From Macrosoma leucophasiata (lineage: Eukaryota > Arthropoda > Insecta > Lepidoptera > Hedylidae), in the NCBI GenBank assembly GCA_036365455.1, contig JAWQUS010000011.1, positions 7,274,001 through 7,338,000 of the forward strand: DNA of 64,000 nt, written 5' to 3'. The notes below the pieces were generated by a model. The model saw nothing but the letters and a program-made list of their open reading frames with translations, was not told the DNA's origin and searched no databases. Position 1 is the stretch's first letter, and every line of letters begins with the position of its first letter. Below, in pieces: positions 19,610 to 31,431 of the stretch. The position numbers and the translations under genes were made by a program.

Positions 19610-20826
19610 TAGGTTGGGGAAAACGATAAAAAAATAATTCAAAACATTTTTTAATATAGTTTATTCAAATTTAACTAAAGTATGTATGTAGCATTTTGTT
19701 CGATAACATTTTGCCATCTTGTAGGTAGGGACATGATCCCATTGCTATAAAAATTTTGGGACTTCTCATCAAAATACCGCGACAAGTGGATTTGGCAGTC
19801 CTCTCGTGATGTTAACCTAACATTGCATAAAGAATTCTGAAGAGACCGAAACAGGTGGAAATCTGAAGGTGCAAGGTCAGGACTATACGGCGGATGCATT
19901 AGGTCTAGCGCATATATGATGAAACACCACACCCCTTCTGTTGATCAATTCCGGCCGCTTTCTCTCAACTTCTTGCTTTAATCTCATCAGTTGTTCGCAG
20001 TAGAGTTCAGAATCGATAGTCTTGCCTGGTGGTAATAGCTCATAATGAATAATGCCCTTTCAATCCCACCACACACACAACATCCAACCTTATTGCGAGT
20101 TAACCCGGGTTTCGCCACAGTCTGTGAAGCCTGACCGGCCTTTGACCACGACCTTTTTCGCACGTTCTTGTCATACGTTATCCACTTTTCATCACCAGTT
20201 ATCAGCTTCTTCATAAATTATTTGGTTTCATTACGTCGTAAAAAAGAATCACAAATGAGTACACGGTTCATTAGGTTTCTTTCAGTGAGCTCGTGAGGTA
20301 CCCAAATATCGAGCTTTTTTTTGTACCCAGCTTTTTTCAAATGCGCCAAAACTGTTTTGTGATCAATTCTCAGTTCTTCAGCTACGTCGTCACTACTGAT
20401 ATGTCGATCTTGCTCCACTTTTTCAAAAATGGCATCCATTTTATCCGTAATAGGGCGACCAGAGCGAGGTGCTTTGACATCAAAATTTCCGGATTGAAAA
20501 CGCTTAAACCAAATTTGTGCTACTCTCGCAGACATTGCACTAGGTCCATAAACATCGCAAATTTTTTCGCGGCTTGCGTTGCATTTTTACCTTTTTTGTA
20601 GTAAAATTTTAAAAAGTATCGAATTTCTTCATTAGATTCACTCATCTTGACAGTACGAAAAACAAATGTAAATCACACATTTGCCTAATTTGAATTTGGA
20701 ATTATGTTCTTTAAAATTTTAACTTTCAATGATACCAAAACCAGCCAGATACAAATACTACAGCCAAAGAGATTTTATTACAAGTTCATACATACTATAA
20801 TGCGAAAAGACTTTTTCCCCAACCTA
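19610..20826 (-). mobile_element. mariner element, copy 1
   Basis: Inverted ends TAGGTTGGGGAAAACG and CTTTTTCCCCAACCTA with flanking TA. The element lies minus relative to the window and carries a broken transposase. Confidence 0.85.
19675..20645 (-). pseudogene. mariner transposase, copy 1 (broken)
   Basis: Recognised by MNRVLICDS, LITGDEKWITYD (first catalytic Asp) and PPYSPDLAPSDFHLF (third Asp). A deletion at about 19905-19920 removes the HDNARPH segment with the second catalytic Asp, so HH runs straight into IYALDLMHPPYS. Frameshifts occur around 20095 and 20215. The helix-turn-helix half (QIWFKRFQSGNFDVK) is intact in one frame. Inactive. Confidence 0.85.
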
Positions 20827-20829
20827 TTA

Positions 20830-21310
20830 TATTTACGAAAAACTAATTGGGGGCGATGTTAAAATAGTATTAGAACACTTTTCAATGATTTTTAATTTTA
20901 TTTTCTGTCTGTTTGTCTGTTTGTCCCTTTGTCCAGGCTAATCTCCGAAGATACTGGACGCATTCGAATGAAACTTTTTGTGGTGTATAGATACTAAGCC
21001 TGGCCAACATTTAGGCTACTTTTTACTGCGGGAAAATCCCTCATTCCCACGGGAATGAGGGAATAAAATTGAGACATTTAATAAAATCGTAGGAAAGTCA
21101 AAATTGTAAATTGAATATTTTTTAAAAGAATTATTGGGACGTGATCTACAATAGATATCGAAGCCAAAAATATAGTTTTCAGATTTTTTGTGTGTTTGTC
21201 TCTATGTATGTCCGGGCTAAACTAAAAAAGTACCTACTAAATGGCGCCTGTTAGTAATTAATAATATATCACACATAGCCCTTCTGTACTTAGTCGTACG
21301 TGATTGGTTT
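20830..21310. other. Intergenic; retroelement-tail wording and small hairpin
   Basis: Contains TCTGTTTGTCTGTTTGTCCC and a short perfect inverted repeat CCCTCATTCC/GGAATGAGGG at 21041-21064. No gene. Confidence 0.4.
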
Positions 21311-21321
21311 ATATTTTGAAT

Positions 21322-21890
21322 GGTGGTAGAGCTCCAGTGACCGAGCTCGCGGGCGTAGGCACCACCGCATTTCATAATCTACTTGACGCTAAATGGCGGC
21401 GTATGGGATTCTTCAAATACACCACCATTTTATTAATTTTTGATAAAATCCGTTGATGTTTTTTGGATTTAAAAGTTATGTGTATTAATCAAAAATAGAA
21501 AAAGATTTGGAATCTTTATCCAAGTTGGTTATTTCTATCAGTCTGCACCGAAGCCCAAAAGGAGTATTATTTAATGTTCAATTGTAAGCAGCCGCTTCGT
21601 ATTTACCTTAATCTGATACTATACTACTACTGATACCTACCTATTAATATCATGACGCTATAGATAAATAATGGAGATGATGGTGATGAACCTCCATGGG
21701 AAAAAACGGAAATCATATAAGATTACGGCTTCTTAATACTAACTATACCAATAACAGAACTATCACAGAGACATACCAACTAAGGTTTCAGGGGTGGTAA
21801 CGCAACTGCAGTTTTTTTAACCTCTTATTTTGTGTAGATGCCTATAGGCTGCAGTTGTTAAAAAGTTATTAACTTAACATCTGTGTGACG
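21322..21890 (+). repeat. Hairpin-headed SINE, copy 6, split
   Basis: The head (GGTGGTAGAGCTCCAGTGAC to CTAAATGG) is at 21322-21400 and the tail half (ATCACAGAGACATACC to ACTTAACATCTGTGTGA) at 21740-21890. The 340 bp between is unrelated AT-rich sequence, so either an insertion or heavy decay split the copy. Confidence 0.6.
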
Positions 21891-22121
21891 AGCATTAAAA
21901 TAATACAGTTGATTTTCTCCGATAACCGTCTAAAATCTTTGACCGAACCGATTAGTTGTAAATTGGTAGACACGTGTAAGCTACTCACCCAAATATGAAC
22001 GTGTAATTAAACTTGATAATTTCAAACACAGAGACTACTTTGGGGGAGAAATTACGGAATGAAATAAAAAGTTTTTCATACTACATGGTTTTGAGTATCT
22101 ATATAGTACTTATTGTTCGTC

Positions 22122-22390
22122 ACTGGTGGTAGAACTCCAGTGACGGAGTTTGCGGGCGTAGGCACCACCGCATTACCTAATATACTTGCCGCTAAATGGT
22201 AGTGTTCAGCACTATCGTGTTCCGGTCAGGTAGTAATGTACGGCCCTGTAATTTCCGGCACAGAGGCATAACACCTTAGGCCTGAGGAGTGGTAACGCAT
22301 CTATTTTTCCCTTGGTCTTCGTGTGGGCTGCAATCATCACTTAACATCAATGTGAACTGCATGCTTATTTGCCACTTCCATTACATAAAT
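22122..22390 (+). repeat. Hairpin-headed SINE, copy 7 (near full length)
   Basis: From CTGGTGGTAGAACTCCAGTG to TTGCCACTTCCATTACATAA. One of the best copies for building a consensus. Confidence 0.85.
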
Positions 22391-22399
22391 ATGTATGAT

Positions 22400-23060
22400 A
22401 TATGTGTACAATATACATTAAAATCCATTTACACATGTCTACAAAAGATCGAACACGTGAACTATACTAATCCTGAACTGTAATTGAACCCGCAATTGGT
22501 TCTGCGGTCAGAGCAACTAATCACTGAACCAGTCAATCAAAGTTGTGAAACAAATGCTTGTCGCAAGTTGTATAATGAGATCGTGACTTCGTTCCATTTT
22601 GGTTACTCTCACTCGTTAATCCTACCCGTATAATTACTGTTGAAATTGGTATTAAAATTAAGGGCTTATAAAATTCTATAGGACTTAATTTGCGTGGAAA
22701 CGTTTTCGCAATATTACCGTTTCGAATTTTATGCATAAATCATAATTTCAACCAGTACAGTATTGTTATTGGAAATACATTCGTTTTCGAAACTGACATG
22801 ATTATTTAAAACTAAAGCCCGTCCCGGCTTAACGTGGGTGCAATTGTTACCTACCTCCTCCTGTTCATCTCCTATCTACTTAGCGTAATGTTATATAGCA
22901 TATAGCCTTCCTTGATAAATGGGCCAGTTCTGAGATTAGCGCGTTCAAACAAACAAACAAGTAAACAATCACACTAAGTTACCTACACTAGTAATACCTA
23001 ATCATAATACGTGAACTGAATTTACACGCTTGCATTTTTATTTAACAAACATTTTTTTAT
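22400..23060. other. No recognisable gene
   Basis: AT-rich; a CAAACAAACAAACAAG run near 22950 suggests a retroelement tail. Confidence 0.35.
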
Positions 23061-23063
23061 GTG

Positions 23064-23335
23064 ATGGAAGTGGCAAACAAGCATGCAGTTCACATTGATG
23101 TTAAGTGATGACAGCAACTTATAGGCACCCACACAAAGACCAAGGTCAAAATGCAGATGCGTTACCACTCCTGAGGCCTAAGGTGTTATGCCTCTGTGCC
23201 TGAAATTACAGGGCCGTACATAACCACTTGAACGGAACACGTTAGTGCTGAACACTTCAATTTAGCAGCAAGTATATAAGATAATGCAGCGGTGTCTACG
23301 CCCGCGAGCTTCGTCACTGGAGGTCTACCACCAGT
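23064..23335 (-). repeat. Hairpin-headed SINE, copy 8 (near full length)
   Basis: Minus-strand copy with T-run (TTTTTTTATGTGATGG) at its left, meaning an A-tail on its own strand, and the hairpin at its right end. Confidence 0.85.
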
Positions 23336-23770
23336 AAAAAGTTGTCCTCACTTTGTACTTACTGTAAGTTTACAGCATGCACATGTACCATCGTCACCTA
23401 CACTACCAACACCAACTCTATCTCTATCTACCGACAGAAAGATAAAAACGATTACCCATTGATAAATAAAATAAAAAAAAATATAGAATCCTAAAAAAAA
23501 CAGAAAAAAATATAGAAGTTCGGCAGTTAATGTCCTCATAAAGCTTTGTTTTTGTATAACATTAATATCCGAACCATTAACTTAAGTGCGTTTTGGTTTC
23601 GTGAAAAGACTTCCCTCTTGCGTATTTGATTACATATTTAATGTTCTGATCAATATCAGTCATTACTTCGCTTAAATGTATCAATGCCATCGCTAATATA
23701 GGCTCCTAGTTGACTCTGAGCGGTATCCGTACGGTATGTAACGTACTTAACCTCACGTTTGTATTCCCTC

Positions 23771-23932
23771 AGGCAGAGATACCTAAATGTATGCATTCAA
23801 GCATACATACAAACACCCACGATTGGCCGGCTACGTTTTAGCCCACGTAACAGGTGGCGAGCCTAAAGACAACTCCGGGCACATTATCAAACTCTGTTGC
23901 ACTGGGAAATTTCCAGAATATTGAAAAAATCG
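23771..23932 (-). repeat. tRNA-derived SINE, copy 2 (3' part)
   Basis: Only the 3' half: ATGCATTCAAGCATACATAC, GTAACAGGTGGCGAGCC and ACTGGGAAATTTCCAGAA on the window strand. Confidence 0.7.
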
Positions 23933-23939
23933 TATTTCA

Positions 23940-25020
23940 CCGGACATAATTCTTTGTGTCTGTTGCAATTTGGATTTTTCTCATAGATCTTGTCAATAGG
24001 CTCGCAATTTTAAATAACACTATACATATCATTTAACGGTATAAGCCGTATTGGCACCGAAGTAGTATGTTATTCATGTGCCGCTGAATGTAAGTCCAGC
24101 GTTACTTTGTTTCGAGGAGTTGGTACGTAAATTACGGTTCTACTATTAACTTGAATATCATAGACCTCAGGGAAGTCATTTCTTTTGACCTACTTATACA
24201 TTATAAGTAGATGTCTTAAATTCATGAATCTTCAATGTAATTATCTATGAATACCTATAATATTTTTAACCGACTTCGAAAAAAGGAGAAGGTTGTCAAT
24301 TCGTCGGAATATATATTTTTTTATACAAATAAAATTAGATATTCCAGTTAAGTATATGTATGAATGTATCTTCACGGCAGACTGTGGAGGTGAGTTCCAG
24401 TAAGCAATTTTTTTTAATTTCTTCTGTGTTCAATCATGTTCATTGTACAATAAGCTCCGTTTCCTTAGTGTTTACATATAGGTACCAATGAATATTATAT
24501 TATCAATAACTTGATACATTTATTCCTTTCATGTATTACGATGCCAATCCTCTTACGCTTTGAAATAGAGTATCGCGTACACATCTACATCTTCCTTGTG
24601 TTTGATTGATAAACAATAAAATAGGATATTCTTTGTTTCTTACATTAAAAGCAAAAGTCGGTTACGTGTTTTCTTATTCAAATATTATTGAAATGAATTT
24701 GTGTCGGTGGCATAGTTTAGGCACGTCCCGGACACTCCGCTAAAATTCCATAAAAATGCTTAATTTGGTCTCTATTACACAGACATCAATCAGTGACGTG
24801 TATTTACACGTGCACCTGTGTGCGTAGCACGTAGAAAATACCAACCGTCCATAAAAGGGGATTAGGTTGGGTGAGGCTGGGAAATCGGGCGGGACGTCGA
24901 AGTGTCCATTCTATACGTAGTATTGTTACATATTCTCTGGTTTAGGCACAACTGTAACAGGGCAGCAGTTGTGACCTGCAATAAGTCCGGATTAAATTTT
25001 TGAGTTTACATCACGTAAGT
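23940..25020. other. Intergenic with decayed repeat of the AACCGACTTCGAAAAA type
   Basis: TTTTAACCGACTTCGAAAAA at about 24267 and AAAGTCGGTTACGTG near 24654 bracket about 400 bp of AT-rich sequence. The same wording ends the block at 31920-32160. No gene. Confidence 0.4.
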
Positions 25021-25215
25021 GTTTTTTTTTTATGTCTGCAGGTTGACACACAAGCAGACGAGCCACCTGATGGAATGTGGTTACCGTTGCCTATGAACAT
25101 TTGCAACACCAGGGCAATTGCCAACGCGCTGCCAGCCCTGAAGGACTCTTTTGACGCCATTATTGCAGCACCTAGGTAACAATGGTGCTGGGGTTTCTCT
25201 TCCATTGAAGAAAAC
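25021..25215 (-). repeat. LINE 3' end fragment
   Basis: T-run then GCAGACGAGCCACCTGATGG, CATTTGCAACACCAGGG and GCCAACGCGCTGCC. Minus-strand copy of the tail carried by the LINE at 15.9-17.8 kb. Confidence 0.6.
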
Positions 25216-25374
25216 TCTTCCTCACGCCCCGACGCCAATTATGGCATATTCTCTCCTAAATACAACATTGTTGTCGGGTATTTGGGGAAGCCTTTCTTCC
25301 AACCGTGAACATTTTGTCACGTTCTGTGATGATGATTTATATTTTACCTTTGCTAATACTGAGCTGAAATCTAT

Positions 25375-25640
25375 ATATATATATATAAATCAATTGCTAG
25401 TTAGTTAGCAAGCGTTAGTCGCGCTAAAACTCGAAAACGGCTGGAACGATGTGGTTTTGATTGATTTTTGGAAGTCCAGGGAGGGTATAAAAGGTAAGAA
25501 AATATGAAGAAATTGAAGGGAAATAGTAGAAAACACAATTTTATATTTCCATACAAATTGTCCGTATCTATCAAACCTTTGACATATTATTACATTGTGA
25601 GGCAATACGAAGTTTGCCGGGCTAGCTAGTATTACCACAG
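25375..25640 (+). repeat. LINE-type tail ending GAAGTTTGCCGGG
   Basis: AT microsatellite (25372-25388), then CTCGAAAACGGCTGGAACGA and a 3' end GGCAATACGAAGTTTGCCGG. Related ends occur at 58250-58365 and 51150-51185. Confidence 0.5.
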
Positions 25641-26244
25641 TCTAAAGAAAATGAACGTGTTGATTTGGTATTACTATAAAAACTTAGTGAAATATTGAAT
25701 GTTATTCAACATTTCGATACGAACACCTTAGTACCATCTCAGTTTGATTAATGACTCAACACTTCAACGGACTTGATGCCCTCTGAATCCAACCCTAACT
25801 TTATCATTAGTTTGGTTTGTTTTTTGTTTTCAGCATCGTTTCGCCACGTTTGCGGTAACAGATTCATTGTGCTTTTGTTTTAGAAATGTTCCAGAATCAT
25901 TTTGAAGACATAATCTTGATAGATCGTTCTATTTCCTTTTATTCTCGTTTGTTGGTCCAATTGCTTTTTATTTATATTGTTACTTTCATTTACTGAAGAC
26001 TTATGTTTGCAGTGGTTGGGTATTAGTCTAACAAATATTTGTTTAACCAATACTTAGATGGTCAACAAATTATATTGGGTCGCAAAACTGAATGCATCTT
26101 CATGCATGTATTCCCTGATGGGCTTGGCAAAGGTAAATAATCGAGAGTAGTTTTTCATACATGCTTGAATGCGTAAGCATGTAAGTATGAAATAATACTC
26201 ACGATTCTCCAATTACGTTTTGTCCCATGTTTTCTTATGGTATA

Positions 26245-26440
26245 AAGTGGCAAGCAAGTAGGCTATAGATTTATCTACTTACATGAAATCAGAGGTTTCA
26301 ATGCTGTGTCGGAAATTACAGTGCCATACATTGCCACCTAACCGAAACAAGATAGTACTTACTGAGTACTATCATGTAGCATCAAGTGGTTTAGGTAATG
26401 CGGTGTTCCCTACGCCTGCGAGCTCCAACTCGGTTGGTGG
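26245..26440 (-). repeat. Hairpin-headed SINE, copy 9 (degenerate)
   Basis: Recognised by GTCGGAAATTACAGTGCCAT and GCCTGCGAGCTCC. Much of the tail half is lost. Confidence 0.6.
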
Positions 26441-26559
26441 CACTGGCGAATTTCCGACATTAGATTTTTAGTAGTAGAAGTTTTAATAGCACTGACGTCC
26501 TGACCCTGATATTCATCCACTGAGCGGGTTCTGCAGTTCCTAGTGGACTGCTATCACCA

Positions 26560-26960
26560 AACTACTCAAGCAGTTATAGCAAAAGCAGTTCTGCTGCTGA
26601 TGGCAGGCAGGTGGCAGGGGCGATCCGCCATAGGCGTCATCCGCTTTGCTTGAGCATTTTTGTTTGCACTTTAATTTAACTAATATGTTAGAAATAAGGC
26701 GCCCTAATATTCTTGCCCGGGGTGCCAATGGTTGTAATCCTGGCACTAGGCAGGGGCCTAGGGGCCTCCAAATACCGCGCCGGACTTCAGATGACCTTAG
26801 TCCGCCTGTGAGCAAAAGTTTTTTCGTATATACTAAGTAGGTGTACAGTAGTCCTAAAAATGCACATTTTCTTTTCCATTTCCAATAGTAACATCTCCAG
26901 AATAAGTACACGAACGAATTTCTCAAATAACAAGTTTGAGAGTGTCAGCGACAGGTTGCC
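26560..26960. other. GC-rich patch of unknown origin
   Basis: Around 26690-26810 (GCCCGGGGTGCCAATGG, CAGGGGCCTAGGGGCCTCC) the composition differs from the surroundings. It resembles a decayed transposon or LINE piece but I cannot place it. Confidence 0.3.
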
Positions 26961-27159
26961 TCTCGGTTGCGGCGGGCGGTATTTATTTCCAAAGGAAACT
27001 CCGCTAAACTTCGTTTAAACAAATCCCGGTTGCATTTCGATATAAGTAACAGTATTGAAAAACATAAACTTGGAAGGAAATAGATACATCACTGTTTCAC
27101 GATATCTTTATTTTAACAGCAAGTTTTAGCTGAATTTATCTGAATTTAAAATGGTTTTT

Positions 27160-27240
27160 CGACCGTTCGTTGTAGCAATCTTTGGGAAAGCCTTTGTCCA
27201 GCAGTGGATGTCTCTTGGCTGCAATGATGAGAGAATTCCT
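27160..27240 (+). repeat. RTE-like LINE 3' end
   Basis: Reads CAATCTTTGGGAAAGCCTTT, GTCCAGCAGTGGATGTC and CTTGGCTGCAATGATGA, the typical end of RTE-type ORF2 (GE/GKAFVQQWM-like) and its 3' tail. Confidence 0.55.
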
Positions 27241-27323
27241 CAGCTTGTTAAATGTTATTAATAATTTTTTTTGCTTGTTTATCGCATTGGGCAAAACCTG
27301 TAATGGTAGATTTAATTACTTGA

Positions 27324-27461
27324 TTTTACGAACCCGGTCGTGACGAGATATAGATATTTGGAAAAAAACACTATTTTACCTTTATTCCGCCGTTTCGAAT
27401 AAAGGTTAAATAGTGTTTTTATCGAAATATCTATATCGCGTCACGACCCGGCTTGTAAAAT
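27324..27461. repeat. Long near-perfect foldback
   Basis: Arms of about 64 bp (CGGTCGTGACGAGATATAGA... with ...ATATCTATATCGCGTCACGAC) pair around a 9-nt loop CGCCGTTTC at 27388-27396. Few mismatches, no coding. Confidence 0.85.
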
Positions 27462-27469
27462 AACGTAAT

Positions 27470-28380
27470 GAGTGTTAAACGCGAGTGTTATAAAAGTTAT
27501 ATGGTAGATTTAAGTTCGATAAATAAATAAATAAGCTTGAAAAAGGAGGGGAGCGACGGGAGAGCGTCGGTCATTGAAATACTATTTATGGTCCGAAGAG
27601 CCTCAACAGTAGAAAAGGGGGAAACCCTGATCTGTATAGGCTAGCGTGATACTGTAGTATCAACAAAAGTTACGAAAAGTGTACCATCAATAGGAATTTT
27701 CGGAAGGTAATAGGATTGTTCCATCGTCCAAGACTTCCACCACTCTTTGAGTTGGTAACGTTAGGTATGCTGATAAAAAAATAGAAATAAAATACGCCTC
27801 GGGCTTGGCATAAACTTGTTTTGTAAGTGCTGGACCTACCCTAAGAAATAAAATCTTTAGAACATACAAATATCGAACTAATGCAGGGATCGAACCAGCG
27901 AAACGTGAATCAAGTGGTCCTTATACACCGATCGTCGATACCAGGTCGTCGTGTTGAATTTGATAGGATAGAGTTTTACTTCTACCTACTCCGCGGAATA
28001 CAGGTATAAAATATTGTTTTAGTCCCATTTCAACCAAAATCAATAAGTGATATGCATTCAAAGGTTCATATTTCCTTCGCCCAAAACATGAAAACTCATG
28101 AGTTAAGTTTCCATGGAAAATCTGATAGTTAGGTGGTCCTACAATCTGCCACATTGTAACTAATAGAGACATTAATACATGTTGATTAATTATACGTTCA
28201 AAACGTAATGGGAATGGAGTGGTGAGACGCATTAGCAAACTTTATCGGTAGAAGCTTCCAATGTTCGGAGATATAGATTACGTATAATATATTTCATATG
28301 TGACATTATACACCGCAGTATTTATTTCAAGGATTAGACGTGGCAGGTCTTGGGATCGCAGATTTGTTCTCATCACACTG
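27470..28380. other. No recognisable gene
   Basis: An open stretch at 27921-28238 (minus) shows no family that I can name and no splice context. Confidence 0.35.
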
Positions 28381-28391
28381 TATTTTTTTAT

Positions 28392-28634
28392 GTAATGGAA
28401 GTGGTAAACAAGCATGCAGTTCACATTGATGTTAAGTGATGACTGCAGCCTATAGACACTCACACAAAGACCAAGGTTACAATACAGATGCGTTACCACT
28501 TCTGAGGCCGACCGTACATTACCACCTGACCGGAACACGATAGTGCTGAACACAACCATTTAGCGGCAAGTATATTTGGTAATGCGGTGGTGCTTACGCA
28601 TGCGAGCTCCGTCACTGGAGCTCTATCACCAGTA
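28392..28634 (-). repeat. Hairpin-headed SINE, copy 10
   Basis: T-run to the left, hairpin (GCGAGCTCCGTCACTGGAGC) to the right. A short deletion removes the CTAAGGTGTTATGCC block. Confidence 0.8.
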
Positions 28635-28789
28635 ATTCTAAGAATTTAGTAGAATAGTTTTTGATATTTTATACGAAATTCATTTAAATTTCGAACTTTT
28701 TTTATTACAAAAATAAACAATAACAAGATTTTTACCTTTTCTTTAGTAGAAAAGTTCCTTTCACTTAAATTTACAATTCGGACAGTTAC

Positions 28790-29075
28790 AATAAACATCG
28801 GGCATGTGGACAGAATTTTGAATGAGCGAATGATTAAACTGATACAAAATACGAATTTGAATGGTTGCAGAGGCCCAGGAAGACCAAGACTATCCTACCT
28901 TAACCAAATAGGTCGAGTACTAAGACAAGAGTCTTAGGAATCAGCGTGCATATATGAAGAGAATGATGAATGTAGAAGAAGCACGGGAGGTGTGTTAGAA
29001 CCGGAATATCTGGCGCTTTACACTCCCTGCCTACCCCGTAAGGGACTTGGCGTAAAGATACATACTTACATACAA
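28790..29075 (+). repeat. Retroelement ORF2 C-terminal scrap and tail
   Basis: Translated pieces read GHVDRILNERMIKLIQN, NGCRGPGRPRLSYLNQIGRV and, further on, MNVEEA and YPVRDLA with stops between. This resembles the end of a LINE polymerase ORF. A minus-strand relative of the last part is at 34080-34200. Confidence 0.5.
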
Positions 29076-29099
29076 TAACTACCCAATAATTAATTGAAT

Positions 29100-29930
29100 A
29101 CAGTAAATTCAAATTACTGTAGTTTTCAATTACCTAAAGGTTCCAGAAGTAGAATTCCGCAGATTTCGGGAATAACTGCCTGCTGACTAGTCGCGCATCA
29201 CGTCGCCGACATTACGTGATAGTGCTTAATAAGTAGTGTGTTAGTGCTAAATTTTATTGTATGTCAGCCTTTAAGGCATATATTTGATAACGAACTTCTA
29301 TTTAATTTAGGCCTGAAAGAAATTATTTATTGCTAAAAAAATGTTAAAACTTCATAAAAAAAGCATCACATAACTTTGTTTTTCATTACTCCATCTCCTA
29401 TTACGTACTATTATGTATATAAACAATTTTTCACTACACAACGCGTAAATAACAGCGGTGACAATGCTAATGAACACATTAACTCTCTTGCTGTTCCATT
29501 CTCGGATATCACACAAGACCCGTCACGTTTGTCGTTGTACTTTGCCTTTGTCTCTATTTACTTTTACGCCTACCCTCATTTTTTCATATCAACCGCTCGA
29601 TTACGAGCCAGTCCTTTTCTCTACCATTCACTGTTATGTCGAATAAATCGAGGTACAAAATATATTTACTGCCAATCGGTTACTCAATTATGAGGAGAAC
29701 AAGAGGGTTTTGCCCCAAAAAGCCTTTAGGTCGGTTCGAAACCTCGATAAGGGTTCTAGCGCCTTGTGCCGAGGTCAAGTGTACCCTTGAACTGTACCTT
29801 GATTACCCTTTGTGGTTTTGTTGGGAATATGTTATAATGCGAACACTGAATGTTGATTTCATTTTTTGTTTCAACCGTTTGTTCTTGGTATACCAAACTT
29901 TGGGGCCTAAAATGATATACTTAGGTTATT
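29100..29930. other. No recognisable gene
   Basis: Several short open stretches at 29376-29932 overlap in different frames; none has a recognisable domain. Confidence 0.35.
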
Positions 29931-29931
29931 A

Positions 29932-30078
29932 AGGCCACTACTACTACGCTTTGGTTCCTGGGTTCGATTCCCAGGTCGGGGTCTATTAGAGATGAGGGTG
30001 TAAAATCCTTTATCTCTGGTTCTATTGGGATTTTTTCATTTTCTGGAAGTTTCCCAGTACCTCGAAATTTGGTAATGT
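29932..30078 (+). repeat. tRNA-derived SINE, copy 3, 5' part
   Basis: From GGCCACTACTACTACGCTTT with B box GGTTCGATTCCCAGG to TTTGGTAATGT, where it stops. The missing 3' part resumes at 31529 after the 1.45-kb insertion. Confidence 0.85.
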
Positions 30079-30267
30079 CACAGTACACATATGAACAGTA
30101 CGGAAACTACGAACAAATCGTTCGAAACGGCACACTCACACAAACATGCGCATCTACGAGGCCTCTAAGCGGTTCTCGCAGTGCTACAGTAGCGAGTGTC
30201 GCGGACTGTTGCGTCAAGACGAGCGGTCACGTTGCGATTTGTTTTTGCTTCCACGAGTGTTTTGAAG

Positions 30268-30366
30268 ATGCCACGAGCGTATTGCGTGGTAAACGACTGT
30301 TTGAACGCTGCATCATCAAAACCGGAGGTATCGTTTTTTAAACTTCCTGGTGATTTTGAAAGGCAA
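30268..30366 (+). pseudogene. THAP-domain N-terminus (truncated)
   Basis: ATG at 30268 opens MPRAYCVVNDCLNAASSKPE then VSFFKLPGD. THAP zinc fingers begin with C-x4-C near residue 6 and have a VSFxxFP-like strand; both are here. The later Cys-x2-His pair is missing because the frame runs into an inserted repeat at about 30365. A GC-type splice donor (AAAG/GCAAGA) is conceivable but no following exon was found. It sits inside the element at 30079-31528, so it is probably the start of that element's lost transposase and not a host gene. Confidence 0.65.
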
Positions 30367-30394
30367 GAATATATTTTTATATATATTTTTTTTT

Positions 30395-30518
30395 TATACG
30401 CTTACACTCACAGCCCCACAGTAGGTATAAACCTGTGTCGTGGGTGCCGTTGTACACATACAACACATACACAAACACCCAGACCCGAAACAAATATTAT
30501 AGATATTTGTTTCGGGTA
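30395..30518. repeat. Dispersed repeat shared with 2037-2155, ending in a palindrome
   Basis: TACGCTTACACTCACAGCCC start; the end CCCGAAACAAATAT... pairs with ATATTTGTTTCGGG at 30484-30517. Confidence 0.55.
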
Positions 30519-30885
30519 AAAACCGACTTCAAAACTGAAAAGTAAAAAATAATGATTTAATTGTAATTATATACTACCTATTATTTATATGTGCTATTTT
30601 TTAATAGGTTTGAAGTCGGTGCGAAACTTCACGCCTGTAATCCCCGAAGGGGTAGGCAGAGGTAAATGCATGAATTCAAGCATACATGCAAACACCCACG
30701 ATTCGGTTACGTTTTGTTCAGTGTATTAATTTGCTCGTATTCATATTTAAGTGATTAAAATATAATTATTTGTTTAAGGCTTCGCACCGACTTCAAACCT
30801 ATTAGTAAATAGCACATATAAATAATAGGTAGTATATAATTACAATTAAATAATTATTTTTTACTTTTCAGTTTTGAAGTTGGTT
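30519..30885. repeat. Inverted repeat, about 108-bp arms, with a SINE piece between
   Basis: AACCGACTTCAAAACTGAAA to AGGTTTGAAGTCGGTGCGAA (30519-30627) is repeated in reverse complement at 30779-30885. The gap between holds a tRNA-SINE 3' fragment on the minus strand and AT-rich sequence. Confidence 0.75.
30630..30715 (-). repeat. tRNA-derived SINE, copy 4 (3' end only)
   Basis: TTCACGCCTGTAATCCCCGA to AACACCCACGATTCGGTTAC. Confidence 0.7.
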
Positions 30886-31073
30886 TATCTTAACGTAGTT
30901 ATATTTATATATAGGCCGTCATTTCACTATTCGCAACATTTTGAATCGTTATATGTTAACAACTTTTAAGTACTTATTGACTATATGTTTCAAAGACACA
31001 TAGTATTTATTTATCCAATACTATTACAGGGTAACCAATAAAAAAATAGTCAACATCCCAATACGATTGATTA

Positions 31074-31431
31074 GAATAATAATAATAATAATAATGCCAA
31101 CCCATTATACGTCTTACGGCTGGGCACGAGTCTCTCACCTTTTTGGGAGGAGCTTACTCCACCACGCTGTTTCAATGCGGATTGGTGGAGGTGTTGGGGG
31201 TTAGTGGCCAACCCGCTGTCGTATGTTTTCAAACTGCCCATAAGGCCTTCGACAAGGTTTAACGACTGCTATCTATCGATAGCAACCGGGACCGACGGCT
31301 TAACGTGCCCTCCGAAGCACGGAAACGCGCATTTAATTTGCCACTAGCGGTCACCCATCTCACTACCCAACCGCGCCCGTAGTGCTTAACCGAATAGATC
31401 GCTTATGATCTACACCAGCCGCCGGGCCATT
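31074..31431 (-). repeat. 5S-rRNA-headed SINE, copy 2 (near full length)
   Basis: On the minus strand it begins ATGGCCCGGCGGCTGGTGTA, carries the 5S-like block with GGGCGCGGTTGGGTAGTGAG and ATGGGTGACCGC, and ends in an (ATT)n tail at 31074-31095. Confidence 0.8.

Noticed and set aside
30268..30366. THAP exon as the first exon of a host gene
   Set aside because: It is enclosed by terminal repeats and an 8-bp target duplication, is cut off before the second zinc-ligand pair, and no following exon is visible. Transcript data could reopen this.
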